From an uncultured Senegalimassilia sp. (GTDB taxonomy: Bacteria; Actinomycetota; Coriobacteriia; Coriobacteriales; Eggerthellaceae): 35,566 nt of DNA. Positions within the stretch are counted from its first letter, which is position 1; every line of letters begins with the position of its first letter. A program made the translations under genes and the position numbers. Positions 7,017 to 13,391 of this stretch are shown here, piece by piece. The notes under the pieces are model-generated. The model was not told where the DNA came from, did no database searches, and saw only the letters and a program-made list of their open reading frames with translations. The stretch spans positions 1 to 35,566 of the forward strand of contig NZ_CAKTYH010000008.1 of the NCBI RefSeq assembly GCF_934632265.1, given 5' to 3'.

Positions 7017-8491
7017 CGAGCTTCCCCTTCCCCTGCGATCGTGGTTTGCGGGCTGGTTTGACCCGCGGTTTGATCCGCAACTTGCGGGCTCGTTTGCGGG
7101 CTCGTCAGCGGGCTGACCTGCGGTGCAGCTTGCACCTTGGTCTGACCCGCCATTTGCGTGGTGGTTTGCTGGCTGGTTTGCGTAGCGGTTTGACCCGTGG
7201 TTTGCGAACTGGTTTGCGCGGCGCGGGACGAGGCAGCGCCGACTTCGCCGTCGAATGCCGAGAGCACGGTTTTCAACTTCAGCGCGATCTCGTCGTACTC
7301 GTCCGCCGCGCGGCTTCCGTCGACGATGCCGCATCCAGCGTACACGTAGCCGATCTCGCCGTCGAACACGCCGGTGCGCAGCGCCACGCTGAACTCGCCA
7401 TCCCCGGCAGCATCGACGTAGCCGCATGCGCCGGCAAAGAAGCCGCGGTTATAGGTTTCAATCTGACGGATGAGCATCTTCGCCTCGCCGACCGGGGTGC
7501 CCGAGACCGCGGGCGTGGGGTGCAAATCGCCCATCATGGACCACAGGTCGACGCCTTCGAGCAGTTTTGCGCGCGCGGGCGTCATCAGATGCTGGATGCG
7601 CGTCAACGGCATGATGGTCGGCTCCTTCGGGACATCCACCGCGTAGCACGTACGGCCCAGCACATCCCGGATGAAGCACACGACGTAGTCATGCTCGGCG
7701 CGGTTCTTCGCGTCGTTCAGCAAGCCCTGCGCAAGGCGCTCGTTCTCAGCGGGATCGGGCGATGCCGGGCAGGTTCCGGCCAAGCACATGCTTTCGAGCT
7801 CGCAGCCCGTTTTGCGTACAAGCAGCTCGGGGGTGCAGCCGCAGAAGAACACGTCGGCGTAGCGGTACAGCAGCACGGTTCCGTGCGCGGTGCCGTCGAT
7901 CAGGTTCACCAGCAGGTCCTTCGAGGAGAACGGCTCGTCGGCGCGCAGCTTCAGGCGACGCGAGAGCACCACCTTCTCCACGCGGCCGCCTTTGATGGCG
8001 TCAAGCCCGCTTCCCACCGCCTGCTCCCAAGCGGAACGCGAGTCGAGCTCCAGCTGATACGAAATCGTGCGTCGCGTGCGATGCGGCGCCGTCAGGGCAA
8101 GGCGCGCGAAACGCTCGACGCGGCCGGCGTACACCGGGCCAAGGGAATTCACCTGCAGGAAAGCGCCCTGCTCGTTCTCGATGAGAACCACCTCGGGCAG
8201 CATGAAATGCAGATTGGGAAACGATTGGAACAGCTCATCTGCCGGCGCAGGGTTATGCGCATCGAATCGATTGAACGAGAAGAACACCGGCTGCTCGGCG
8301 GCCGGCCCCGTCAGCTCGCACTCGGCCTCGTCCAGGGTCGGCAGCGCGATGCAGCGTCCCAAGCCCATGAAACGGGTGGGGCGGTCTTTGCGGTAGTACA
8401 CGAATTGATCGGTGAAGCCCTTCTGCATAAGGCAGAACGCGTCGACGATATCGGCATCGAGCGGCTGGGTGTACGAATAGATTCGGGTCAT
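7013..8491 (-). CDS. menF: Isochorismate synthase
   Basis: MenF isomerises chorismate to isochorismate, opening the menaquinone branch. The 492-residue protein belongs to the chorismate-utilising family: KVVLSRRLKL near residue 175, LHPTPAVSGTPVGEA around 330-344, and YNRGFFAGACGYVD just after. The core ends near residue 420. It is followed by a 70-residue tail of Gln/Thr/Ser/Pro-Ala units (QTTGQTATQTSQQ and similar) encoded by short degenerate DNA repeats; homologues normally lack this. The start at 8491 follows CAGGGAGAAGTCGA, a good ribosome-binding site, and a -10 box TATAAT lies 40 nt upstream. It is the first gene of the men unit, and menD starts inside its stop codon. Confidence 0.93.
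   Translation of the reverse strand: MTRIYSYTQPLDADIVDAFCLMQKGFTDQFVYYRKDRPTRFMGLGRCIALPTLDEAECELTGPAAEQPVFFSFNRFDAHNPAPADELFQSFPNLHFMLPEVVLIENEQGAFLQVNSLGPVYAGRVERFARLALTAPHRTRRTISYQLELDSRSAWEQAVGSGLDAIKGGRVEKVVLSRRLKLRADEPFSSKDLLVNLIDGTAHGTVLLYRYADVFFCGCTPELLVRKTGCELESMCLAGTCPASPDPAENERLAQGLLNDAKNRAEHDYVVCFIRDVLGRTCYAVDVPKEPTIMPLTRIQHLMTPARAKLLEGVDLWSMMGDLHPTPAVSGTPVGEAKMLIRQIETYNRGFFAGACGYVDAAGDGEFSVALRTGVFDGEIGYVYAGCGIVDGSRAADEYDEIALKLKTVLSAFDGEVGAASSRAAQTSSQTTGQTATQTSQQTTTQMAGQTKVQAAPQVSPLTSPQTSPQVADQTAGQTSPQTTIAGEGEAR
7037..7220. repeat. Degenerate short tandem repeats in the 3' end of menF
   Basis: GGTTTG, GCGGGCT and related 6-18 nt units recur many times in this stretch (for example TGGTTTGACCCG, TGGTTTGCGTAGCG, CGTTTGCGGGCTCG). 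They encode the Gln/Thr-rich tail of MenF in frame. This looks like slippage-driven expansion rather than a domain. Confidence 0.75.
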
Positions 8492-8530
8492 TCGACTTCT
8501 CCCTGATCGTCTGATGGGTCACGGTTTCCT

Positions 8531-8536
8531 ATTATA
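8531..8536 (-). promoter_or_regulatory. -10 box of the menF-menD promoter
   Basis: A perfect TATAAT on the minus strand lies 40 nt before the menF ATG and directly after the terminator of the preceding ACT-domain gene. No good -35 match is seen at 16-18 nt, where the terminator stem lies. Confidence 0.6.
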
Positions 8537-8545
8537 ACGGCGCGC

Positions 8546-8574
8546 AAAAAAGCCCGGAGTCTGCGACTCCGGGC
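8546..8574 (-). terminator. Intrinsic terminator of the ACT-domain gene
   Basis: GCCCGGAGTC / GACTCCGGGC forms a perfect 10-bp stem with a 3-nt loop, followed on the minus strand by six T. It separates the ACT gene from the men cluster. Confidence 0.9.
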
Positions 8575-8648
8575 CGTCGTTCGGCGGCTTGTATGCTAGC
8601 GATTCGGCTTGCGCCCTTGTTCGCAAGCAGTACGATCCGATTCGAGAA

Positions 8649-8918
8649 CTAGATCTTGTACATGAACTGGAAAACGTCCTCACGCTGGATGGTGATCTGT
8701 ACGCCCAGTTCGGTGGCGACGCCTTCAAGCTTCTCCTGCACGGCGTTGAAGTCAGCCTTCTCGGTGTCCAGCGTGGTCAGCATGGTCATGGAGAACATGT
8801 CGCCCAGGATGGTCTGGCTGATGTCGTCGATGTTGGCGCCGCATTCGGCCAGCGCAACAGAAACAGCTGCGACGATACCGCTACGATCCTTGCCAAGAAC
8901 GCTGATAACGCACTTCAT
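8649..8918 (-). CDS. ACT-domain protein, UPF0237 type
   Basis: The 89-residue protein is a single ACT domain. It opens with MKCVISVLGKDRSGIVAAVS, the ligand-binding loop typical of ACT domains, followed by ECGANIDDISQT. The second half (GVQITIQREDVFQFMYKI) fits UPF0237, a family thought to bind amino acids and act in regulation; no partner is known here. Homologues often sit directly before a UPF0210 (DUF711) gene, but here the gene is followed by a strong terminator and stands alone. Ribosome-binding site AAAGGATTCGAAC supports the start at 8918. A parS-like palindrome lies 91 nt upstream. Confidence 0.88.
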   Translation of the reverse strand: MKCVISVLGKDRSGIVAAVSVALAECGANIDDISQTILGDMFSMTMLTTLDTEKADFNAVQEKLEGVATELGVQITIQREDVFQFMYKI

Positions 8919-9008
8919 GTTCGAATCCTTTCACCCGCGCGACCGGCGCGCTCGTTTCAGTATGCTTCCATAGTACCCGATTGTCGTGCACCTTGTATTT
9001 TCAGGTGA

Positions 9009-9024
9009 CGTTTCACGTGAAACA
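9009..9024. promoter_or_regulatory. parS-like site 1 (15 of 16 bases)
   Basis: CGTTTCACGTGAAACA contains the full 14-bp palindrome GTTTCACGTGAAAC and differs from TGTTTCACGTGAAACA only at the first base. It is intergenic between the TauE/SafE-type permease gene and the ACT gene. It is the leftmost of eight such sites in the window, and its function as a ParB-binding centromere site is inferred from identity to the known parS consensus. Confidence 0.8.
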
Positions 9025-9054
9025 TCCGCAGCCAGCGGCGGGTAGTTTCACGGC

Positions 9055-9852
9055 TTAGGCGACGAAATCCCAAATAACCTTCGCGAAGAAGATGACCAGG
9101 ACGACGATGGTGATGGGTCGGGCGACCGCACCGCCGTTCTTCGAAAAGCTATGGGAGCCCAAATAGTTGCCAACGATGTTGAAGGCGCCTGCAACCAAGC
9201 CGAGCACCAGCAGCACCTGGCCATGCAGGAAGAACACCACCAGCGCCGTGACGTTGGTGGTCAGGTTGATGGCCTTCGTGATGCCGGCGGCGGATTTGAG
9301 CTTCAGGTGGGCCACGCCGGTGAGCAGCAGCATCAGGAACGTTCCCGTTCCGGGACCGTAGAAGCCGTCGTATATGCCCACGCAAAACGCCACCAAAGCG
9401 CAAAGCGCTGCTGTGCGCTTCGGCGAAAACGGCTCCTTATCCTGCTTGCCGAAGCTCTTCGACCTCATCACGTAGATGGCCGTGATCGGCAGGACTGCCA
9501 GCAGGAACACGCGCAGGAATGCATCGCTGGTGATGAGGACCAGGTTCGAGCCGATGGTCGAACCTGCAACCGCAAGCACCACGCAAACGCCCGCAAGCTT
9601 CCATTGGATGTAGCCCGATTTCGCATAATGCCAAGTGGCGATGGTGGTGCCCATGGTCGAGCTCATCTTGTTCGTGGCGATGGCGGCATGCGTGGGCAGG
9701 CCGGCGATCATATAGGCGGGCAGCGAGATCAACCCGCCGCCGCCCGCGATGGCGTCGACGTAACCCGCCAGGAACACGAGCAGGCACACCAACAGCATAG
9801 CCCCGGGGGCGATGCCGAACAGCTGTTGACACACGTCGGCAACGGCTTCCAT
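9055..9852 (-). CDS. TauE/SafE family (TSUP) membrane permease
   Basis: The 265-residue integral membrane protein has about eight hydrophobic segments. It has the family signature FLAGYVDAIAGGGGLISLPAY near the N-terminus and the matching repeat IYDGFYGPGTGTFLML in the second half, the two-fold inverted-repeat pattern of TSUP proteins. Members export or import sulfite, sulfoacetate, sulfonates or other small organic anions; the substrate here cannot be told. The open frame extends 25 codons upstream into folE, but ATG at 9852 has a ribosome-binding site (AAAGG) and lies 16 nt past the folE stop, so the two are probably co-transcribed. No metabolic link to folE is evident. Confidence 0.87.
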   Translation of the reverse strand: MEAVADVCQQLFGIAPGAMLLVCLLVFLAGYVDAIAGGGGLISLPAYMIAGLPTHAAIATNKMSSTMGTTIATWHYAKSGYIQWKLAGVCVVLAVAGSTIGSNLVLITSDAFLRVFLLAVLPITAIYVMRSKSFGKQDKEPFSPKRTAALCALVAFCVGIYDGFYGPGTGTFLMLLLTGVAHLKLKSAAGITKAINLTTNVTALVVFFLHGQVLLVLGLVAGAFNIVGNYLGSHSFSKNGGAVARPITIVVLVIFFAKVIWDFVA

Positions 9853-9868
9853 AACCAAGCCTTTTGCG

Positions 9869-10450
9869 TTATCGGGTTTCGCGCAGGATGAGCGACATGG
9901 CCTCAGTGCGCGAGGCGCGTGCCGCATCGGTGCTGCCGGCGAACACGCCGCGCACCGCGCTGGTGACGGTATGGCTGCCGGGCTTCTTCACGCCGCGCAT
10001 GCTCATGCACATGTGCTCGGCCTCAAGCACCACCACGACGCCCTGCGGGTTCAGCTGCTCGACCAAGGTGTCGGCGATCTGCGAGGTCAAACGCTCCTGC
10101 ACCTGCGGGCGCTTCGCGTACACTTCGACCAGGCGCGCCAGCTTCGACAGGCCGCACACACGGCCGTCTGCCGCCGGGATGTAGGCGATGTGGGCCTTGC
10201 CGAAGAACGGCACCAGGTGATGCTCGCACATGGAGTAGAAGTAGATGTCGCGCACCAGCACCATTTCGCTGCAGTGCTCATCGAACGTGGTGGCGAAATG
10301 CACGGCAGGGTCCTCCGTCAGGCCGGCGAACACCTCTTCGTACATGCGGGCAACGCGCGCAGGCGTCTCCTTCAGGCCCTCGCGGTCGGGATTCTCGCCC
10401 ACGCCTTCCAAAATCATGCGAACGCCGGCTTCGATCTTTGCAGTATCCAT
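9869..10450 (-). CDS. folE: GTP cyclohydrolase I
   Basis: FolE converts GTP to 7,8-dihydroneopterin triphosphate, the first step to tetrahydrofolate and also used for queuosine precursors. The 193-residue protein carries the zinc ligands expected from the E. coli enzyme: MCEHHLVPF (Cys75, His78) and HMCMSMRGV (Cys148). [27 protein letters not shown] at about 96-122 is the family hallmark for substrate binding. Length and motifs are complete, so it should be active. The start is preceded by AAGGAAAACAACCGT. An extended -10 (TGGTATCAT) lies about 85 nt upstream. Confidence 0.96.
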   Translation of the reverse strand: MDTAKIEAGVRMILEGVGENPDREGLKETPARVARMYEEVFAGLTEDPAVHFATTFDEHCSEMVLVRDIYFYSMCEHHLVPFFGKAHIAYIPAADGRVCGLSKLARLVEVYAKRPQVQERLTSQIADTLVEQLNPQGVVVVLEAEHMCMSMRGVKKPGSHTVTSAVRGVFAGSTDAARASRTEAMSLILRETR

Positions 10451-10535
10451 ACGGTTGTTTTCCTTCTAGCAGTACTGAGCACAGGCCCGACAGCCTGACA
10501 TCCAGCTGCCGCAACCTCTCGTTTCGAACCTTAGC

Positions 10536-10541
10536 ATGATA
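10536..10541 (-). promoter_or_regulatory. Possible -10 box upstream of folE
   Basis: TATCAT on the minus strand, preceded by TGG, gives an extended -10 motif about 85 nt before the folE start. No convincing -35 is present. Confidence 0.35.
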
Positions 10542-10585
10542 CCACGCGCCACCAGCAGCTTCACCAACCCTCATCCCAGATACAT

Positions 10586-10770
10586 GGGGACGTAGAACTA
10601 AGTGTCCGATTTTGCGGAAAGCACGATATAGCACGCTAGAAACCGCTTCCGCAAGCAAACCAGCTCCTGACAGATAGGGGACGTAGCACTATGCGTCCGG
10701 TTTTACGAGCTTCTCGGAAGTCGCATTCTGTATGACAACGAGAAAGCTTGACACATAGTGCTACGTCCCC
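10586..10770. repeat. REP-like GGGGACGTAG repeats (three copies, two inverted)
   Basis: Three related units fill much of the 332-nt gene-free gap between folE and the exonuclease gene: 10586-10606 (GGGGACGTAGAACTAAGTGTC), 10677-10697 (GGGGACGTAGCACTATGCGTC) and, inverted, 10750-10770 (complement GGGGACGTAGCACTATGTGTC). The last two match at 20 of 21 positions and face each other, so RNA from this region could form a long stem across about 50 nt. The GGGGACGT core is shared with the repeats at 11929-12010. No other gene or RNA is seen in this gap. Confidence 0.7.
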
Positions 10771-10782
10771 GAAACGTCAGAG

Positions 10783-11727
10783 TTAGCGCAGCTCAAGTTC
10801 GAGGCCGACGGGGCAGTGGTCGCTGCCGAACACCTCGTTGTAGATGCTGGCGGCTTCGATGTGCGGAGCCAAGGCATCGCTGACCAGAAAATAGTCGATA
10901 CGCCACCCGGCGTTGTTCTTTCGCGCGTTGAAACGGTAGCTCCACCAGGAGTATGCGCCGGCAAGGTCGGGGTGCGTGCTGCGGAACGTGTCGGTGAACC
11001 CGGCATCGAGCAGCTTGGTGAACTTCTCGCGCTCCTCATCGGAAAAGCCGGCGTTTCCGCGATTGGGGCCGGGGTTCTTCAGGTCGATCTCGTTGTGCGC
11101 CACGTTGAAATCGCCGCACATGACCACGGGTTTCGGCTGTGCCGATTCACCGGGCTGCGTCAGCGGAAGCCACTGCGTGGGCAGGTGGCCATCGCCCATG
11201 GGAGCTGATTCCGGAATCACATCTGCGCCGTTCTTACCTTCGCCACGGCCCGCCTCCGGGCGCAGCACCACGTTGCCGTCGGCACCGGCACGCTCCACCG
11301 GGACGCCTGCCGGGAGCACGCCCTCTTCCAGCCCTTTGCAAAAATCGCGGAACGCATCATCCCATTCCATGCGATGGTCGATGCGCGCCAGCTCGTTTTG
11401 CGCGTTCGGCGTGTAGACGCAGACGAACCAATACTCGGGAAACTCGCACGCCACGATGCGCCCCTCGGTATCCAAGTGAGGAAAGCCCAGGCCATGGAGC
11501 ACCTGCAGCGGCTCTTCCTTCGTGAACACCGCCGTACCGGAATAGCCCTTCTTCTCCGCATAGCTCCAAAACTCGCGATACTGCGGCAAATCCAGCGTCG
11601 CCTGACCCGCCTGCAGCTTCGTTTCCTGCAGCGCAACGACATCGGAGTCGAACTGGCACACGATATCCTCGAAGCCCTTCTTCAAAACGGCGCGCAAACC
11701 GTTCACATTCCAAGAGATCATCCGCAT
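10783..11727 (-). CDS. xth: Exodeoxyribonuclease III / AP endonuclease
   Basis: This is a DNA-repair endonuclease/3'-5' exonuclease of the EEP superfamily that cuts at abasic sites. Visible motifs are MISWNVNGLRA at the start, LQETKLQ (metal-binding Glu), VCVYTPNAQ, CGDFNVAHNEIDL and the terminal SDHCPVGLEL. At 314 residues it is 50-60 longer than typical bacterial ExoIII. The extra length is a Gly/Ala/Pro-rich insert between the FCKGLEEG helix and KPVVMCGDFNV. I chose ATG at 11727 because AAGGAGG lies 9 nt upstream and the fold begins right there; the frame extends 39 codons further but without family sequence. A promoter (TTGCCC-17-TATACT) lies 40 nt upstream. REP-like repeats flank the gene on both sides. 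Confidence 0.93.
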   Translation of the reverse strand: MRMISWNVNGLRAVLKKGFEDIVCQFDSDVVALQETKLQAGQATLDLPQYREFWSYAEKKGYSGTAVFTKEEPLQVLHGLGFPHLDTEGRIVACEFPEYWFVCVYTPNAQNELARIDHRMEWDDAFRDFCKGLEEGVLPAGVPVERAGADGNVVLRPEAGRGEGKNGADVIPESAPMGDGHLPTQWLPLTQPGESAQPKPVVMCGDFNVAHNEIDLKNPGPNRGNAGFSDEEREKFTKLLDAGFTDTFRSTHPDLAGAYSWWSYRFNARKNNAGWRIDYFLVSDALAPHIEAASIYNEVFGSDHCPVGLELELR

Positions 11728-11766
11728 AGGGAAGCGCCTCCTTAGTAGGCAAATTCGTTCCGAAAC

Positions 11767-11795
11767 AGTATAAGAAGCTCGGGAAACGCGGGCAA
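11767..11795 (-). promoter_or_regulatory. Promoter of the exonuclease III gene
   Basis: On the minus strand TTGCCC (11790-11795) and TATACT (11767-11772) are separated by 17 nt, close to the housekeeping consensus, and lie 40 nt before the chosen start codon. This supports the start at 11727 and argues against the longer open frame. Confidence 0.6.
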
Positions 11796-11928
11796 ACGCT
11801 TGCTTCGCACATGGCAGACGACAGAATCGGATAACCGCTACCACTCAAGACGCCGGTGGAAAAACGGAGCTATATCCGACCGCCGTTCGGCCGGAAAGAG
11901 CTCTGAGCGCTTTCCAAAAATCTGACAC

Positions 11929-12010
11929 CCAACGACACGTCCCCCAAGTATCCGAAAGTCGGACAGTTAACGACACGTCCCCCAAGTGTCACGACACGTC
12001 CCCAAGTGTC
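11929..12010. repeat. REP-like ACGACACGTCCCC repeat cluster
   Basis: ACGACACGTCCCC occurs three times in direct orientation, at about 11932, 11970 and 11991, with CAAGTGTC following the last two units. Read on the other strand the core is GGGGACGTGTCGT, which shares GGGGACGT with the units at 10586-10770. The cluster lies in the 313-nt gene-free gap between rlmH and the exonuclease gene, whose other part holds the exonuclease promoter. Unit spacing is irregular and there are no spacers of constant length, so it is not CRISPR. Confidence 0.7.
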
Positions 12011-12040
12011 CCGGGCAATGCCCTGGAACAGCGTACAACG

Positions 12041-12520
12041 TTATTTGTGGTACGGCTCTCCGTGGGATATCTTTTGCGAGCGATAGAGCTGCTCTAGCAA
12101 CACCACACGCGCTAGGTTGTGGGGGAGCGTGATCGGCCCGAACGACAGCAGCTCGTCGGCGCGTTTGCGCACCGCATCGCTCACGCCATCCGAACCGCCG
12201 ATGACGAACGCGAAGTTGCTCTTCCCTTGCAGCATCAGGTTGTCCAAACGCTTCGACAGCCCCTCGCTTGAACGCTCCTTGCCGTCGATGGCCAGCAGCA
12301 CCATATGCGTGTCCGCGCCAAATTTCTCCAGCTCAGCGCAGATCACGGCGCCCTCTTTGTCGCGCGCACCGTCCACGCCGCCGGCTTTGCGCGGGTCGAC
12401 GTCGGCGATCTCGCGTACCTGGGTTTTCGCATAAGGTTGCAAGCGCTTCAGGTACTCCGCGCACGCATCGACCCAGAACCGCTCCTTCAACTTTCCAACC
12501 GCCACAACCGTGAACTTCAT
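12041..12520 (-). CDS. rlmH: 23S rRNA (pseudouridine-1915-N3)-methyltransferase
   Basis: RlmH is a SPOUT methyltransferase that methylates pseudouridine 1915 in helix 69 of 23S rRNA on the assembled ribosome. The 159-residue protein starts with MKFTVVAVGKLKE, has the knotted SAM-binding segment FVIGGSDGVS at about 115-124, and ends with LYRSQKISHGEPYHK, the conserved C-terminus that contacts substrate. The start at 12520 follows AAAGGG with 5 nt spacing; the longer frame adds 12 unrelated residues. In many bacteria rlmH lies close to the replication origin, which agrees with the parS sites here. Confidence 0.96.
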   Translation of the reverse strand: MKFTVVAVGKLKERFWVDACAEYLKRLQPYAKTQVREIADVDPRKAGGVDGARDKEGAVICAELEKFGADTHMVLLAIDGKERSSEGLSKRLDNLMLQGKSNFAFVIGGSDGVSDAVRKRADELLSFGPITLPHNLARVVLLEQLYRSQKISHGEPYHK

Positions 12521-12983
12521 CTTAACCCTTTCATAGCGCAACATAATATTGAGCAAAGCGATTACAACAGCATCCGCCGGGTTCTACCCCCCTTGAGAAG
12601 CAAGGGGGACAGTCCTGCTCACAAGGGGACGAAGCTCTCTTCAAGCAGCCCTTTGCATTGAATAGCCCGGGTTGAACCCGCTTGTTGTGAGAGCAGATAC
12701 AGCAATCATTCGCCCGTTCCAGGTCGAAACCATGTTAACAAGGCGCACTCCCTAAAACGAAGGTGCAACCCTTATCAGAAAGAAACATCCACCTCGACAA
12801 ACAAGCCGGCATCTTCGCAAGAAGCCATGCGCAACGGTATTAGCACAACATTGCGTTCAACCATTCTTGCACAAGAATCTCCTCGGCGTTCATTCCGCAT
12901 CCCGGCCTTAAAAACCGTTCTGTCTCATTCCGACCTTTTTTGTCCACTTGCCCAAAAAGTTACACGTTCGAAATATTAGGGTG
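12521..12983. other. Gene-free region between rlmH and the glycine riboswitch promoter
   Basis: No convincing gene is seen in these 460 nt. It holds a perfect 8-bp hairpin (CCCCCTTG 12588-12595 with CAAGGGGG 12601-12608) followed by another GGGGAC motif, a short CGGGTT-GA-ACCCG inverted repeat near 12668-12681, and a 7-bp inverted repeat ATTCTTG-CA-CAAGAAT at 12863-12878 that could be an operator. Base composition is more A+T-rich than the flanking genes. Confidence 0.4.
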
Positions 12984-13012
12984 TTTACAAGCCGTTACCC
13001 CGCTGTTAAAGT
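12984..13012 (+). promoter_or_regulatory. Promoter of the riboswitch-symporter transcript
   Basis: TTTACA (12984-12989) and TAAAGT (13007-13012) are separated by exactly 17 nt, giving 5/6 and 4/6 matches to the housekeeping boxes. Transcription would start near 13019, about 60 nt before the glycine aptamer and 370 nt before the coding region. Confidence 0.55.
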
Positions 13013-13075
13013 TCATGCCACAATTTCATAGCGTCACCCCGTTGATATGTTCTGGATCGCAAGAAACAGGGCAAG

Positions 13076-13216
13076 CAGGGGCCTCTGGAGAATCCCAACC
13101 ATGGGTGCCGAAGGGGCAAGGTGAAACGCAGGCCGCAAGACCTAACCGCGAACAGCTTCAACAAGCTGCAGCGGCGAACCGTTTCGCTGAAACTCTCAGG
13201 CAAAAGGACAGAGAAA
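13076..13216 (+). ncRNA. Glycine riboswitch (single aptamer)
   Basis: The conserved aptamer blocks appear in order: CTCTGGAGAATCCC (13083-13096), GTGCCGAAGGGGCAAG (13105-13120) and GAAACTCTCAGGCAAAAGGACAGAG (13189-13214, given here as its two known blocks, CTCTCAGG and AAAAGGACAGAG). The first CTCTGG and the terminal ACAGAG would close P1. Only one aptamer is present, whereas many glycine riboswitches are tandem. About 175 nt follow before the symporter start, with no obvious intrinsic terminator, so control may act on translation or through an unrecognised fold. Glycine binding would match the symporter's likely substrate. Confidence 0.85.
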
Positions 13217-13391
13217 AGTCAGTGACTTGTCGCAAACGTGAACGAAACTCAAACTCGGCGTTCACCGAAACTTTTCCCTTTCCATAATCCCATATCCAAG
13301 AACCCCATTGCTTTCGCTGAGCTCTCTTTCCGTGCATCCTCAGGGTCTCGCAGAGGTTGTATCGGTTCAGAGTTTTAGTTAGGAGTGAGTT

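Noticed and set aside
7017..7427. Extension of menD upstream to 7427
   Set aside because: The extra 137 codons are a second frame of the menF repeats; the ATGA overlap with menF marks the real start.
6992..8506. 504-codon plus-strand frame across menF
   Set aside because: Shadow of menF in another frame, with no recognisable domain.
11929..12010. CRISPR array
   Set aside because: Units are few, spacing is irregular, spacers are not of constant length and no cas gene is present.
12940..13287. 115-codon plus-strand frame upstream of the symporter
   Set aside because: It runs through the glycine riboswitch, which accounts for the sequence.
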